Shown: piece after piece, positions 8,116 to 17,449 of the stretch
Numbering within the stretch: the first letter of the stretch is position 1
Layout: every line of letters starts with the position of its first letter
Assembly (NCBI RefSeq): GCF_000647975.1
Contig: NZ_JFKE01000001.1
Location: forward strand, 434,001-498,000
Origin: Actibacterium mucosum KCTC 23349
GTDB lineage: Bacteria; Pseudomonadota; Alphaproteobacteria; Rhodobacterales; Rhodobacteraceae
Direction: 5' to 3'
Length of the DNA stretch: 64,000 bases
The notes under the pieces: generated by a model
What the model saw: only the letters and a program-made list of their open reading frames with translations
The model's database searches: none
Told to the model about the DNA's origin: nothing
Translations under genes and position numbers: made by a program

Positions 8116-9573
8116 ATGTCCATCTCCAACTCCTTGTCCAATGCCCTGTCCGGGCTGACGGCGGCCGCGCGCGCAGCCGAGATCGTGTCGTCGAACGTGT
8201 CGAACGCCACGACCGACGGCTATGGCCGCCGCGTTTTGGAGACATCCTCGGCCACCGTTGGTGGTCGCGGGGCGGGGGTGGAGATTGTCGGCGTGCGCCG
8301 CGACGTCGACCCACAAATTGTCGCTGACCGGCGGCTGGCAGATTCCGGTGTTGCGGCGGCCCAGGTGACCGCAGACTTTTACAATGATCTTCAGGCCGCA
8401 ATGGGATTGCCGGATGCTGGTGATTCCTTTGTCAGCCGCGTTTCCAAGCTGGAATCGAGCCTGATTGAGGCAACCAGCCGCCCTGACAGCGACATGCGAT
8501 TGGCCGAGGTTGTGACGGCCGCCAAAGACCTGGTGGGCAAGCTGGCATCGGTCACGGATGCCATTCAATTGTCTCGCAGCCGTGCGGATCAAAGGATCGC
8601 GCAAAACGTCGAAACTCTGAATTCGAACCTTGCAAACATCGCAGATCTGAATGGTCAAATCCGTTTGTTGGCAGCCAGCGGTCGCGATGCATCCGGTTTG
8701 ATGGATCAAAGGGCGGTTTTGATCGACAAGGTGGCCGAGATCGTGCCGGTTCGCCTGGTCGAACAAGAGTTCGGCCAGGTTGCCGTATTCTCGACCAACG
8801 GTGCAGGTCTGGTGAACGGCACAGCGGCCGAGTTTGGCTTTACCCCCGTTGGGCAGATTGTCCCGGAAATGACCCTCACATCAGGTGCACTCAGCGGGCT
8901 TACATTGAACGGGCAACCCCTTTCAACCTCCGGTGAATATGCGCCGCTCGCCGGGGGTGGGCTGGCTGCATTGTTCGACCTGCGCGATGGCTTGGCTGTC
9001 GAGGCACAGCGCGAATTGGATGCAGTTGCCCGCGACCTGATAGAGCGTTTTCAGGATCCTGCGATTGATCCAACGCGCATTGTCGGCGATGCAGGGCTGA
9101 TCACCGACAATGGTGGTGTTTTCGATCCGGTCAACGAGGTCGGGCTGGCAGCGCGGTTGCAGGTTAACGCGTTGATCGATCCCGACCAAGGAGGCGCGTT
9201 GTGGCGTCTACGGGACGGGTTGGGGGCATCCGCGCCGGGTTCTGTGGGGGATTCCACCCTATTGATGACCTTGTCGGATGCGCTCACGGATACGCGCTCT
9301 ACAGCATCTGGACGGTTTGCCGGCGGGACACGTTCCATGTCCGGTTTGGGTGCAGAGGTGCTGTCTTTTGCGGCCTCGGAACTGCAATCGGCGCGCTCTG
9401 CGGAAAGCTTTGCCAACGCCAAGGGCGCAACCCTTCGCCAGGCCGAGTTGGAAGGCGGCGTGGACATTGATCAGGAGATGCAGATGCTTTTACAGGTAGA
9501 GCGTGCCTATGCCGCAAACGCGCGCGTCGTTCAGACCATGGACGAATTGCTCGACACATTGTTGCGGATCTGA
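8116..9573 (+). CDS. flgK: Flagellar hook-associated protein 1 FlgK
   Basis: Hook-filament junction protein, 485 residues. It has the N-terminal coiled-coil rod motif (SLSNALSGLTAAARAAEIVSSNVSNATTDGYGRR) and a C-terminal D0 helix (EMQMLLQVERAYAANARVVQTMDELLDTLL), as in FlgK/HAP1. The large variable middle has the helix-rich region expected after residue 80. It lies between flgE and flgL in the fixed flagellar order. Confidence 0.95.
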   Translation: MSISNSLSNALSGLTAAARAAEIVSSNVSNATTDGYGRRVLETSSATVGGRGAGVEIVGVRRDVDPQIVADRRLADSGVAAAQVTADFYNDLQAAMGLPDAGDSFVSRVSKLESSLIEATSRPDSDMRLAEVVTAAKDLVGKLASVTDAIQLSRSRADQRIAQNVETLNSNLANIADLNGQIRLLAASGRDASGLMDQRAVLIDKVAEIVPVRLVEQEFGQVAVFSTNGAGLVNGTAAEFGFTPVGQIVPEMTLTSGALSGLTLNGQPLSTSGEYAPLAGGGLAALFDLRDGLAVEAQRELDAVARDLIERFQDPAIDPTRIVGDAGLITDNGGVFDPVNEVGLAARLQVNALIDPDQGGALWRLRDGLGASAPGSVGDSTLLMTLSDALTDTRSTASGRFAGGTRSMSGLGAEVLSFAASELQSARSAESFANAKGATLRQAELEGGVDIDQEMQMLLQVERAYAANARVVQTMDELLDTLLRI

Positions 9574-9575
9574 CG

Positions 9576-10589
9576 ATGGCCCTCGTCTCCCTTGGCGATA
9601 TGGCCTACCAGTTTGCCCTGTCGCGGCAAAACACGACGCTGAAACAGGGTTTACAGACATCAACGCAAGAGTTGACCACCGGGGTCAGCGCCGATCTTGG
9701 TGCGCGACTTTCGGGCGATTTTGGCCCGCTTTCGGCAATGGAGCGCAGCCTTGCAACGATCCAGTCCTACAGCGTTGCCACGACCGAAGCGCGCCTGACG
9801 GCCGATGCGATGCAAGTTGCACTTGGCAACGTCACCGACAATATGCGCGGCCTGCAAGAACCGCTCTTGCTAGCGGGGTCCGAGCCGCAGGCAACGCTGA
9901 TCCGCACCGCGGGCATTGATGCGCAGCAAAAGTTCGCGCAGGCGGTTTCAACATTGAACAGCTCGGTCGCGGGTCGCAGCCTGTTCGCAGGGTCGGCCAC
10001 TGATACCGCGGCGTTGGTAGATTCAGAGACTATTCTTGCCCATCTGCGCGCCTTGATTGGTGCACAGGCCACCGCCGACGGTGTCGCGGATGCCGTGAAC
10101 GCGTGGTTCCATGATGCGGGCGGTGGATTTGAAACCGTTGCCTACCAAGGTGCGGCGCATGCAGCTGGTCCAATGCGACTGGCGGACGATCAGATCCTTA
10201 CGTTGGACATTACTGCCGAAAGCAGTGGTATTCGCGATGTGCTGGCCGGCCTTGCAACCGCCGCCCTTCTCGCCGACGACGACTTGTTGGAAGGGGATCC
10301 CACCCAACGTTCAGCGCTGGCCAAACATTCTGCCGAAGCTTTGCTGAGCGCAGAGGATACCATTGCCAGCCTGCGTGCCGACCTGGGCGCGAAACAGGAA
10401 CGGATCGAGGACATCGAAGTTCAGAATGCCACCGCTGTCACAGCGTTGGAAATCGCCCGTGCTGACCTGATCGGGGTCGACCCTTACGAAGCAGCCACAC
10501 GCCTTGAGGCGCTGCAGACGCAGATTGAAACGCTGTACACTGTCACTTCCCGCGTCTCGCGGCTTAACCTAGCGGATTTCCTGAGATGA
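9576..10589 (+). CDS. flgL: Flagellar hook-associated protein 3 FlgL
   Basis: Second hook-filament junction protein, 337 residues. It shows flagellin-like N-terminal (QFALSRQNTTLKQGLQTSTQELTTG) and C-terminal (EAATRLEALQTQIETLYTVTSRVSRLNLADFL) helices around a short variable middle. It starts 2 bp after flgK and overlaps flgI by 4 bp (ATGA). Confidence 0.9.
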   Translation: MALVSLGDMAYQFALSRQNTTLKQGLQTSTQELTTGVSADLGARLSGDFGPLSAMERSLATIQSYSVATTEARLTADAMQVALGNVTDNMRGLQEPLLLAGSEPQATLIRTAGIDAQQKFAQAVSTLNSSVAGRSLFAGSATDTAALVDSETILAHLRALIGAQATADGVADAVNAWFHDAGGGFETVAYQGAAHAAGPMRLADDQILTLDITAESSGIRDVLAGLATAALLADDDLLEGDPTQRSALAKHSAEALLSAEDTIASLRADLGAKQERIEDIEVQNATAVTALEIARADLIGVDPYEAATRLEALQTQIETLYTVTSRVSRLNLADFLR

Positions 10590-11695
10590 AATATCTGATT
10601 GCCTTTCTAAGCTCGATCTTCTCGCTTGTCCTGTGGTCCTCGGTTGAGGCCGGACCGGTTCGGATAAAGGACCTCGTTGAATTTGACGGTGTCCGCGGCA
10701 ACGATCTGGTCGGATACGGCCTTGTTGTTGGTCTGAACGGCACCGGCGATGGCATCCGCAATGCGCCTTTTACCGAAGAGATACTGGCCAATCTTCTTGA
10801 GCGTCTGGGCGTAAACGTGACCGGTGAGGAATTCCGGCCCAAGAACGTGGCCGCCGTTTTTGTCACGGCCGAACTGCCGCCATTCGCGCGCGCCGGGTCG
10901 CAGATCGACGTGACGGTTTCGGCAATTGGTGATGCCAAAAGCCTGCTGGGGGGCACGTTGATCATGACGCCGATGAATGCCGCAGATGGGCAGATCTACG
11001 CGGTGGCCCAGGGATCGGTGATCTCGGGTGGAGCATCGGCCGAAGGAGAAGCCGAGACCGTGATTGAAGGTGTGCCAACCGCAGGCGTCATTCCGGCCGG
11101 TGCTCGGGTCGAGCGTGAAATTGCTTTCGATTTCAGTGGTCTTTCGCGCCTGCGATTGGCTCTGCGCACGCCTGATTTCACAACGGCTGGCCGGATCGAG
11201 GCAGCGGTGAACGCCGAATTTGGGCGTCCGGTTGCCCTGATGCTGGATGCGGGCACCGTCGAGCTGAACATTGAAGCAACGCGCGCGCGATCACCCGCGC
11301 ATGCCTTGGGACGGTTGGAAAATGTCCTTGTAGAGCCGCAGCGCAAAGCGCGCGTGGTGGTGGATCAACGTTCAGGCACCATCGTCATGGGCGAGGATGT
11401 CCGTATTTCCCGCGTTGCGGTGTCGCAAGGAAACCTGACTTTGCGGATCTCAGAAGCACCCGCCGTGGTGCAACCCAACCCGTTTGCTGGTGGTGAAACC
11501 GTAGTGGTGCCGCGAACGGATGCTCAGATTCGCGAGGATATTGGTACGGGCCTGGCCGAGGTTTCGGGTGGGACATCCCTATCCGAAGTAATTGCCGGGT
11601 TGAACGCGCTGGGCGTGTCGCCGCGCGACATGATCGACATTCTCAAAAGCATCAAGGCTGCCGGTGCCTTGCATGCGGAATTCGTTGTCCGCTAA
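10586..11695 (+). CDS. flgI: Flagellar P-ring protein FlgI
   Basis: Periplasmic P-ring subunit in the peptidoglycan layer, 369 residues. A signal peptide precedes GPVRIKDLVEFDGVRGNDLVGYGLVVGLNGTGDG, a highly conserved FlgI start. The C-terminus (LSEVIAGLNALGVSPRDMIDILKSIKAAGALHAEFVVR) is also diagnostic. It is the last gene of the flgEKLI operon. Its stop codon overlaps the fliP stop of the opposite strand by 4 bp. Confidence 0.97.
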   Translation: MKYLIAFLSSIFSLVLWSSVEAGPVRIKDLVEFDGVRGNDLVGYGLVVGLNGTGDGIRNAPFTEEILANLLERLGVNVTGEEFRPKNVAAVFVTAELPPFARAGSQIDVTVSAIGDAKSLLGGTLIMTPMNAADGQIYAVAQGSVISGGASAEGEAETVIEGVPTAGVIPAGARVEREIAFDFSGLSRLRLALRTPDFTTAGRIEAAVNAEFGRPVALMLDAGTVELNIEATRARSPAHALGRLENVLVEPQRKARVVVDQRSGTIVMGEDVRISRVAVSQGNLTLRISEAPAVVQPNPFAGGETVVVPRTDAQIREDIGTGLAEVSGGTSLSEVIAGLNALGVSPRDMIDILKSIKAAGALHAEFVVR

Positions 11696-12417
11696 GTGGG
11701 AAAATACCCACGGACCAACGCGCCCGAAATCAGGGTCCATCCATCGGCAACGACAAAAAAGGCCAGTTTGAACGGCATAGAGACCACTGCAGGTGGCACC
11801 ATCATCATGCCCATCGACATCAATACCGCCGCCACGACAAGATCGATGATCAGGAAGGGCAGGTAGATGAGAAACCCGATTTCGAATGCCCGGGAAATCT
11901 CGGACAAAAGAAAAGAAGGGATCAGCAGCGACATAGGCGCATTCCGCGTTTCCTGACCCAGATCTTCGCGACGCAATTCGGCCAACGCGGCGAAAGTATC
12001 GGGGTCGACGCGAGAGGCCATAAAACTGCGGAAAGGATCAAGACCCAGGCGAAAAGCTTCGTCAATTTCGATTTGGTTCTCAACCAAAGGCGCGACACCC
12101 AGTTGCCATGCTGCGGTGAACGTCGGCTCCATCACGAAATACGTCAAGAACAGTGCCAAACTGACGATCAGCATATTGGGCGGAGATTGCTGCAGGCCAA
12201 TGGCTTGCCTGAGAATGGACAACACCGTCACAATAAAGGGAAAGCAGGTCAGCATCACCGCCAGCCCCGGTACGATGCTAAGAACCGTGATCAGCGCAAT
12301 AAGCTGCACCGATCGACCGGTCAAAGACCCCTCATCGCCAAAGGAAAGGCTCAACTCCTGCGCTCCTACAGCGGTCGGCAGCAGAGCAAGCGCCACAGCG
12401 AACGCGAAGCGTTTCAC
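11692..12417 (-). CDS. fliP: Flagellar export gate protein FliP
   Basis: Core subunit of the FliPQR export gate, 241 residues. A cleavable signal peptide (ends GAQ near residue 20) is followed by four membrane segments. The family signature is visible (FVVADGWTLISGALVRGYF at the C-terminus, APMSLLIPSFLLSEISRAFEIGF in the middle). fliN precedes it with a 4-bp overlap. No fliO was found next to it. Confidence 0.96.
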   Translation of the reverse strand: MKRFAFAVALALLPTAVGAQELSLSFGDEGSLTGRSVQLIALITVLSIVPGLAVMLTCFPFIVTVLSILRQAIGLQQSPPNMLIVSLALFLTYFVMEPTFTAAWQLGVAPLVENQIEIDEAFRLGLDPFRSFMASRVDPDTFAALAELRREDLGQETRNAPMSLLIPSFLLSEISRAFEIGFLIYLPFLIIDLVVAAVLMSMGMMMVPPAVVSMPFKLAFFVVADGWTLISGALVRGYFPT

Positions 12418-12698
12418 ACTTGCTCGCCCAGATCAGGGACTTCGGTCAGGCGAACTGCGATCTGCCCGGCTTTGTCACCTTCCAGTTCCACAAGTTCGCC
12501 GCGCGCGATCAATTTGTCACCCACGAACAATTCCACTGGGTCGTCAAAACGTCGGTCCAACGGCAACACTGCGCCGTCCTCCATGTTTAGAAGATCTCGG
12601 ATCAGGGGCCGGGCCCTCCCGACTGAAACGGTGACTTCCAATGGCACACGGGTCAGCGTTGCACCTGTGTCAGCCGGCAAGGTGTGATGGGTCGGCAT
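12414..12698 (-). CDS. fliN: Flagellar motor switch protein FliN
   Basis: C-ring subunit of 94 residues containing the SpoA/FliN fold (LTRVPLEVTVSVGRARPLIRDLLNMEDGAVLPLDR). The ATG at 12698 is chosen because a strong AAGAGGAGA lies upstream; the reading frame extends 30 codons further but only into fliH. It overlaps the fliH end by 29 bp. It is the only C-ring gene in the window. Confidence 0.9.
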   Translation of the reverse strand: MPTHHTLPADTGATLTRVPLEVTVSVGRARPLIRDLLNMEDGAVLPLDRRFDDPVELFVGDKLIARGELVELEGDKAGQIAVRLTEVPDLGEQV

Positions 12699-13287
12699 GG
12701 CCGTTCTCCTCTTGGGTTTGAGATGCATGGGTGTTGAGCGCGCCGGCAAAAAGCGCCTTGATCTCTGCCAGCATCGCGGCCTGATCAATCATCTCTTCGC
12801 TGTGCCCAACACGTAAAATGGCCTGTCCCGGCGCGAGGTGACGCTGTCCCACGATGGCCGCATCCGGCGGGTCAACCTCGTCACCAAACAGCGATTGCAC
12901 AGCTTTGACGTTTTCGGGGCTGACCTGCAGTTCCACCTGCAGGCCATCCGCGCGGCGACGTACCGCCTCGAGCAATAACTGGGCAAAACTCTCTTGTGCT
13001 TTTTCTGGAAGCAGTTTGTCGACCATCACATCAAGAAGGGGCGCCAGCGATGTCAGCATGTCTGCCCGGGCTTCATGAAAGGTGAACATCGCGTCACGCA
13101 GAGATTTCTCCAAATCCGCAGCCACGCGCAGACGCACATTGTGTTCCGCGTTAACCGCGTCGTCCCAGCCGGCCTTATAGCCTTTTTCGAAAACCTCTGA
13201 CCCTTCCACCGCTGCCGGATCAACAGGTTCGACGATCGGCGCGTCTTGAGGAGACGTGAAATCTTCAAGGTTCAGGCGTGTGACCAT
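12670..13287 (-). CDS. fliH: Flagellar export regulator FliH-like protein
   Basis: Probable regulator of the FliI ATPase, 205 residues. The GYKAGW-type motif near residue 36, the long amphipathic helix and a C-terminal domain (LLLEAVRRRADGLQVELQVSPENVKAVQSLF ... HLAPGQAILRVG) match the FliH/YscL pattern. The call is supported by its place between fliF and fliN. Its start shares one base with the fliF stop codon. Confidence 0.82.
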   Translation of the reverse strand: MVTRLNLEDFTSPQDAPIVEPVDPAAVEGSEVFEKGYKAGWDDAVNAEHNVRLRVAADLEKSLRDAMFTFHEARADMLTSLAPLLDVMVDKLLPEKAQESFAQLLLEAVRRRADGLQVELQVSPENVKAVQSLFGDEVDPPDAAIVGQRHLAPGQAILRVGHSEEMIDQAAMLAEIKALFAGALNTHASQTQEENGHADPSHLAG

Positions 13288-14882
13288 CAGGCAGGCTCCT
13301 CCGTGTCATCTTCCATCCAGTCACGCAGAATCTCGATGGTTTCCGCACGGCGGTCGTCGATCAGAACGCGAAGTCGCGAAACCGGGTCGGCCGGGGTGTC
13401 TGCGAGTGCCGGTAGTTGGCCGTCATCAGCATCCTGGTTCACGGCGGCCAGATCGGGTGCATCGTCGGTTATTTCACCGTCCAAACTGTTGGGCAGCAAA
13501 GGTGCCTGTTCAGGCTCGGGCAACGGTTGCGGCGCGCCACGTGCGGTCAAGACAGGACGGACAACGAACAGCCCAAGGATCAGGGCAACAACGGCAAGCA
13601 CTAAGAGTGGTGCCATGGTGGCGAGGCTGAACGGCAATGTTGCCAAAGCCCCTTGTGGCTCTGGCGCCGATGAAGCGGTCAAAGGTTCAAATGGCATGGA
13701 TTTCAGCGTAATGACATCGCCCCGTTCCGCATTGAACCCCACCGCTGACGCCACAAGGTCACGCAGTGCTTCGATTTCCTCCTCTGGCAGAGGTTCCCAC
13801 ACCTCGCTGCCGTCCGACCCAATGCTGCGCACGCCATCCAGCAGTACCGCGACGCTGATCCGGCGAATTGCACCGGGTCCGCGAACAACTTCGCGCTGGG
13901 TTTCCGAAACCTCATAGTTGATCCGTTCTCGGGTTTCGGTATTCGAACTGGTCGAACTGCGGTTGTTGGAGTTACCGCCATCGGGCAGGTTGCTGGCCAC
14001 GGTGACGTTCAGAGCGCCTTGGTCATTGGCATCCACGCTACGCTCTTGAGTTTCGGTGGAGATGGCCACACGCCCTTCCGGATCAAACCTGCGTTCAACG
14101 ATCGATTCGCGGTCCGTGACTGTTTCAACCGTGACCTCAACAACGGCCTTGCCGGGGCCCATGCGCGCATTCAGCAACCGTTCGACATTGGCACGCAAGG
14201 CCTCGGAACGTTCGTTTGCCGCGCCAGCCAGGGCCGATTGCTGCAGGTCACCGGACAGTACTGTTCCGGTGTCGCCATTAATGACGGACACATTCTCGGG
14301 CGTCAGGTTTTGCACGGAAGAGGCCACAAGATAGCGCAGCGCGTTGGCGTGTGTTTGTGGCAACGAACCACGCGCGGGGAACACGGTTACCGACGCTGTC
14401 AGCGCCTGACCTTGCTGAAAGGTCTGATTGCTTGGACTTGCAATATGAACACGGGACGATCGGATGTTGGGGCTTGAGGAAATCGTGCGTGCCAGCTCTC
14501 CCTCGCGGGCACGCCAATAGGCTGCATCAAACATTTGCGACGTCGTGCCGAAACCGGAGAGCCCGTCCAGCAACTCATAACCGGCTGTGCCGTTCGCGGG
14601 CAAACCTTCGCCAGCCAGCATCATCCGCAATTGGTCGCGCCGCGCGGTTTCGACGAATATGGACGCGCCACGCACCTCATAGGTGATTCCGCGCTGTTCA
14701 AGGGCAGTGACAACCTCACCTGCGGCAGCAGATTCCAACCCTGAATACAACAGGGACAGCTGAGGTTTTGTTGCGATCCGGGACATCGCCAACACCAAGG
14801 CAAACATGGCCAAAGTTGCGATTCCGACGATCACCCTTTTGCGGGCGTCCAGCTGGTTCCACACGGCAAGCAATTGCTGCAC
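13287..14882 (-). CDS. fliF: Flagellar M-ring protein FliF
   Basis: MS-ring protein, 531 residues. It has an N-terminal membrane helix (about residues 18-36), the periplasmic ring-building domains (LLYSGLESAAAGEVVTALE, then ASPSNQTFQQGQ), and a second membrane helix about 85 residues before the end. The C-terminal helix DDRRAETIEILRDWMED is the FliG-binding segment. The GTG at 14882 is preferred over an ATG 48 bp upstream because AGGAGA sits 6 bp before it and it gives the family's MQQL-type N-terminus. FliG, its partner, is not encoded here. Confidence 0.94.
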   Translation of the reverse strand: MQQLLAVWNQLDARKRVIVGIATLAMFALVLAMSRIATKPQLSLLYSGLESAAAGEVVTALEQRGITYEVRGASIFVETARRDQLRMMLAGEGLPANGTAGYELLDGLSGFGTTSQMFDAAYWRAREGELARTISSSPNIRSSRVHIASPSNQTFQQGQALTASVTVFPARGSLPQTHANALRYLVASSVQNLTPENVSVINGDTGTVLSGDLQQSALAGAANERSEALRANVERLLNARMGPGKAVVEVTVETVTDRESIVERRFDPEGRVAISTETQERSVDANDQGALNVTVASNLPDGGNSNNRSSTSSNTETRERINYEVSETQREVVRGPGAIRRISVAVLLDGVRSIGSDGSEVWEPLPEEEIEALRDLVASAVGFNAERGDVITLKSMPFEPLTASSAPEPQGALATLPFSLATMAPLLVLAVVALILGLFVVRPVLTARGAPQPLPEPEQAPLLPNSLDGEITDDAPDLAAVNQDADDGQLPALADTPADPVSRLRVLIDDRRAETIEILRDWMEDDTEEPA

Positions 14883-14943
14883 GAATCTCTCCTGTATCCA
14901 AGGCTTCTGCCTCTGTCCGTTCCGCCACAATCCTCGCCGCGCA

Positions 14944-14959
14944 TTAACAATCGGTTAGC
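14944..14959. promoter_or_regulatory. CtrA-like site between divergent fliF and fliL
   Basis: TTAA-CAATCGG-TTAGC matches TTAA-N7-TTAAC with one mismatch. It lies 62 bp from the fliF start and 48 bp from the fliL start, so it could control both operons. Confidence 0.5.
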
Positions 14960-15006
14960 CAGAAACGGCATATACCCGAATTGCGCTCAAAGAACGGAAC
15001 GTGAAA

Positions 15007-15489
15007 ATGGCGGAAGAAGAAGCGGAGCAAAAACCGGCGAAAAAGTCGTCGCTTGTTAAGCCAATCCTTGTTGGGCTTGCATTGGCTGTCATGCTTGGGG
15101 GTGGCGGATTCTACGCGATGTATTCCGGTCTGCTGGATCGGCAATCCAATGCCGTTCAGGCCAAAAATGACGTCAGCAGCCCGGTGCAGGACGTGGCCTT
15201 TGTTGCCTTGGATCCACTGATCATCTCGCTGGGCAGCAATGGAGCAAACCGGCATCTGCGGTTTGCTGCGCAGCTTGAGGTTTTGCCAGAAAACGAGGCG
15301 AAGGTGGCCAAGCTTAACCCGCGATTCCTGGACGTTTTGAACGGTTATTTGCGCGCTTTGGACGCAACGGATCTGGAAAATCCCAGCGCCTTGATTCGCC
15401 TTCGGGCCCAGATGTTGCGCCGCGTTCAGGTTGTTGCCGGGCACGGTAACGTACGGGACCTTCTGATTACTGAATTTGTGTTGAACTGA
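15007..15489 (+). CDS. fliL: Flagellar basal body-associated protein FliL
   Basis: Stator-associated single-pass membrane protein, 160 residues. It has an acidic/lysine-rich cytoplasmic N-terminus, one membrane helix (about residues 17-42, PILVGLALAVMLGGGGFYAMY) and a periplasmic stomatin-like domain (FVALDPLIISLGSNGANRHLRF ... DLLITEFVLN). A GTG two codons upstream is an alternative start. It heads the operon leading to motA. A second FliL-like gene lies at 24755-25231. Confidence 0.88.
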   Translation: MAEEEAEQKPAKKSSLVKPILVGLALAVMLGGGGFYAMYSGLLDRQSNAVQAKNDVSSPVQDVAFVALDPLIISLGSNGANRHLRFAAQLEVLPENEAKVAKLNPRFLDVLNGYLRALDATDLENPSALIRLRAQMLRRVQVVAGHGNVRDLLITEFVLN

Positions 15490-15497
15490 GGCAAAAG

Positions 15498-15917
15498 ATG
15501 GAATTGATCGCCGATATTCTGATGGTTGCCGGTGCCTTGGGCGCGGCGTTCTACTGCATGGTCCTGTCGCGTCGATTGCGCCGATTCAACAGCCTCGAAA
15601 AAGGAATGGGTGGGGCCATCGCAACTTTGTCGGCGCAGGTAGACGACATGACCCGCGCGCTTGAGGGGGCCCGAAGCACCGCGTCGGACAGCTCTTCGTC
15701 ATTGATTGCCATGACCGAACGAGCCGAGAGCGTGTCTCAAAGGTTGGAATTGTTGGTGGCGTCGTTGCACGACCTGCCAATCGAAAAACCTCAGACACCT
15801 GCAAAGAAGGAAACGCCAAAGGGTAAACCGCCCAAGGAAGACCCGCCCGCCGCCTTCTTGCGCTCGCGCGCAGCCGATCCCCTGATCCTTCGGAACGGCG
15901 AAAGAGGGCAGCCATGA
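15498..15917 (+). CDS. Flagellar-cluster membrane-anchored coiled-coil protein (DUF6468-like)
   Basis: Small protein of 139 residues with one N-terminal membrane helix (residues about 5-22), a long heptad-rich coiled coil (about 30-95) and a Lys/Pro-rich tail. Genes of this kind sit between fliL and the motE-like gene in alphaproteobacteria; DUF6468 is my best guess at the family. No biochemical function is known to me. A structural role near the motor is inferred from position only. It overlaps the next gene by 4 bp. Confidence 0.65.
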   Translation: MELIADILMVAGALGAAFYCMVLSRRLRRFNSLEKGMGGAIATLSAQVDDMTRALEGARSTASDSSSSLIAMTERAESVSQRLELLVASLHDLPIEKPQTPAKKETPKGKPPKEDPPAAFLRSRAADPLILRNGERGQP

Positions 15918-16522
15918 CAAAGCGCGCAAAGCTTACAAAACGAGGAAGCCGTGGCGCATTGGTTGCGGTGGCTGTGTTGCTTGCTCTGTCAGGCGGAATG
16001 CGGCTGGGCAACGGGACGGGCCAAGCCCTTGCACGCGAGGTTGAAGCGCTGGGTGACCTGGTGGGTCAACCCAAGGTTCAGACGGTTCACCGCACCGGTG
16101 CCTGCACACTGGAAGACGGTGTTGCGCCCCTGTTGGAACGTTTGCAGTCGCGTGAATTGATCCTTGATGCGCGCGAGGCCGATTTGAATGAACGCGCCCG
16201 CACGCTGGATCTTATTGCAGCTGATGTAGAAAAGCGCATTGCAGTCCTTGAGCAGGCGGAAATGAAGCTTCGCGCCACAATCTCGGTGGCCGAGGAGGCG
16301 GCGGAAAAGGACATTGCCAAGCTCACATCCGTCTATGAAAACATGAAGCCGAAAGAGGCCGCGCGCCTGTTCGAAGAGATGGCCCCGGGTTTTGCAGCCG
16401 GTTTTCTTGGCCGAATGCGCCCCGATGCTGCCGCCGCGGTACTGGCGGGCATGAGCCCCGGTGCAGCCTATCAAATCAGTGCAATTCTTGCGGGTCGCAA
16501 CGCCGATGTTCCGACCGAATGA
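15914..16522 (+). CDS. motE: MotE-like protein with MgtE-N-type C-terminal domain
   Basis: Protein of 202 residues with a signal anchor (about residues 13-30) and a coiled coil (about 75-140). The C-terminal MgtE-N-like motif is clear (YENMKPKEAARLFEEMAPGFAAGFLGRMRPDAAAAVLAGM). This is the COG3334 pattern; in Sinorhizobium MotE is the periplasmic chaperone of MotC. The position directly before motA fits a stator accessory role. Whether it has a MotC-type client here is open; the large protein after motA is a candidate. Confidence 0.75.
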   Translation: MTKRAKLTKRGSRGALVAVAVLLALSGGMRLGNGTGQALAREVEALGDLVGQPKVQTVHRTGACTLEDGVAPLLERLQSRELILDAREADLNERARTLDLIAADVEKRIAVLEQAEMKLRATISVAEEAAEKDIAKLTSVYENMKPKEAARLFEEMAPGFAAGFLGRMRPDAAAAVLAGMSPGAAYQISAILAGRNADVPTE

Positions 16523-16582
16523 ACAATCTTTGTTAAATTCCCGCTGCCATCCTGTGCCAGTGCTTAGCGAAAGGACAAGGGC

Positions 16583-17449
16583 ATGATCGTTTTCATCGGC
16601 ATGGCCGTAATCTTTGTCATGGTTTTTGGCGGCTATCTGGCTGCGGGTGGCAAAATGGGGATCATCCTCAAGTCACTGCCCTACGAAATGACCATGATTG
16701 GTGGCGCGGCGGTGGGTGCTTTTGTCATCTCGTCCGATATGGGGGGGATCAAGCACACGCTCAAATCGATGGGCGGTGTGTTCAAAGGTGCAAAATGGAA
16801 ACCGGAAGACTACCGGGATCTGCTGTGCCTTTTGTTTGAGTTAATCCGGCTTGCCCGCGCCAACCCGGTCGAACTGGAAGAGCATATCGAGAATCCCGAA
16901 GAATCGTCGATTTTCTCTCGTTACCCCAAAGTCTTGGGCGACCGCGAGGCGGTCGAGCTGATTTGTGACACGCTGCGTTCGGCCAGCATGAATTTCGACG
17001 ACCCACACCAGGTGGAAGAAGTGCTTGAAAAGCGCATGGAGGCGAACCTGCACCATTCCCTGCACTCGTCGCACGCGATGCAAACCATCGCCGATGGTCT
17101 GCCAGCGCTTGGGATTGTCGCCGCGGTACTGGGTGTTATCAAAACAATGGGCTCTATCGACCAGCCGCCCGAGATCTTGGGAAAACTGATCGGAGGCGCT
17201 TTGGTCGGTACGTTCTTGGGTGTTTTTCTTGCCTACGGGCTGGTTGGGCCTTTTGCCACCAAAATGAAAACCATCGCCGAGGAAGACGCTCATTTTTACC
17301 AGTTGATCCGCGAAGTGTTGGTTGCAAACCTGCATAATCACGCGCCCAATATTTGCATTGAGGTCGGACGACAGAACACACCCAGCCATTTCCGACCCAG
17401 TTTCAACGCCTTGGAAGAAGCGCTGAAATCAACGCGGGAAGCCGCATGA
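16583..17449 (+). CDS. motA: Flagellar stator protein MotA
   Basis: Four-pass proton-channel subunit of the stator, 288 residues. It has N-terminal membrane segments (MIVFIGMAVIFVMVFGGYL), the long cytoplasmic loop with conserved Arg/Glu-rich stretch (RSASMNFDDPHQVEEVLEKRME), and the Pro-containing third/fourth helices (ADGLPALGIVAAVLGVIKTMGSI). AAAGGA precedes the ATG. The next gene overlaps by 4 bp, so it is probably translated together with motA. Confidence 0.96.
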   Translation: MIVFIGMAVIFVMVFGGYLAAGGKMGIILKSLPYEMTMIGGAAVGAFVISSDMGGIKHTLKSMGGVFKGAKWKPEDYRDLLCLLFELIRLARANPVELEEHIENPEESSIFSRYPKVLGDREAVELICDTLRSASMNFDDPHQVEEVLEKRMEANLHHSLHSSHAMQTIADGLPALGIVAAVLGVIKTMGSIDQPPEILGKLIGGALVGTFLGVFLAYGLVGPFATKMKTIAEEDAHFYQLIREVLVANLHNHAPNICIEVGRQNTPSHFRPSFNALEEALKSTREAA

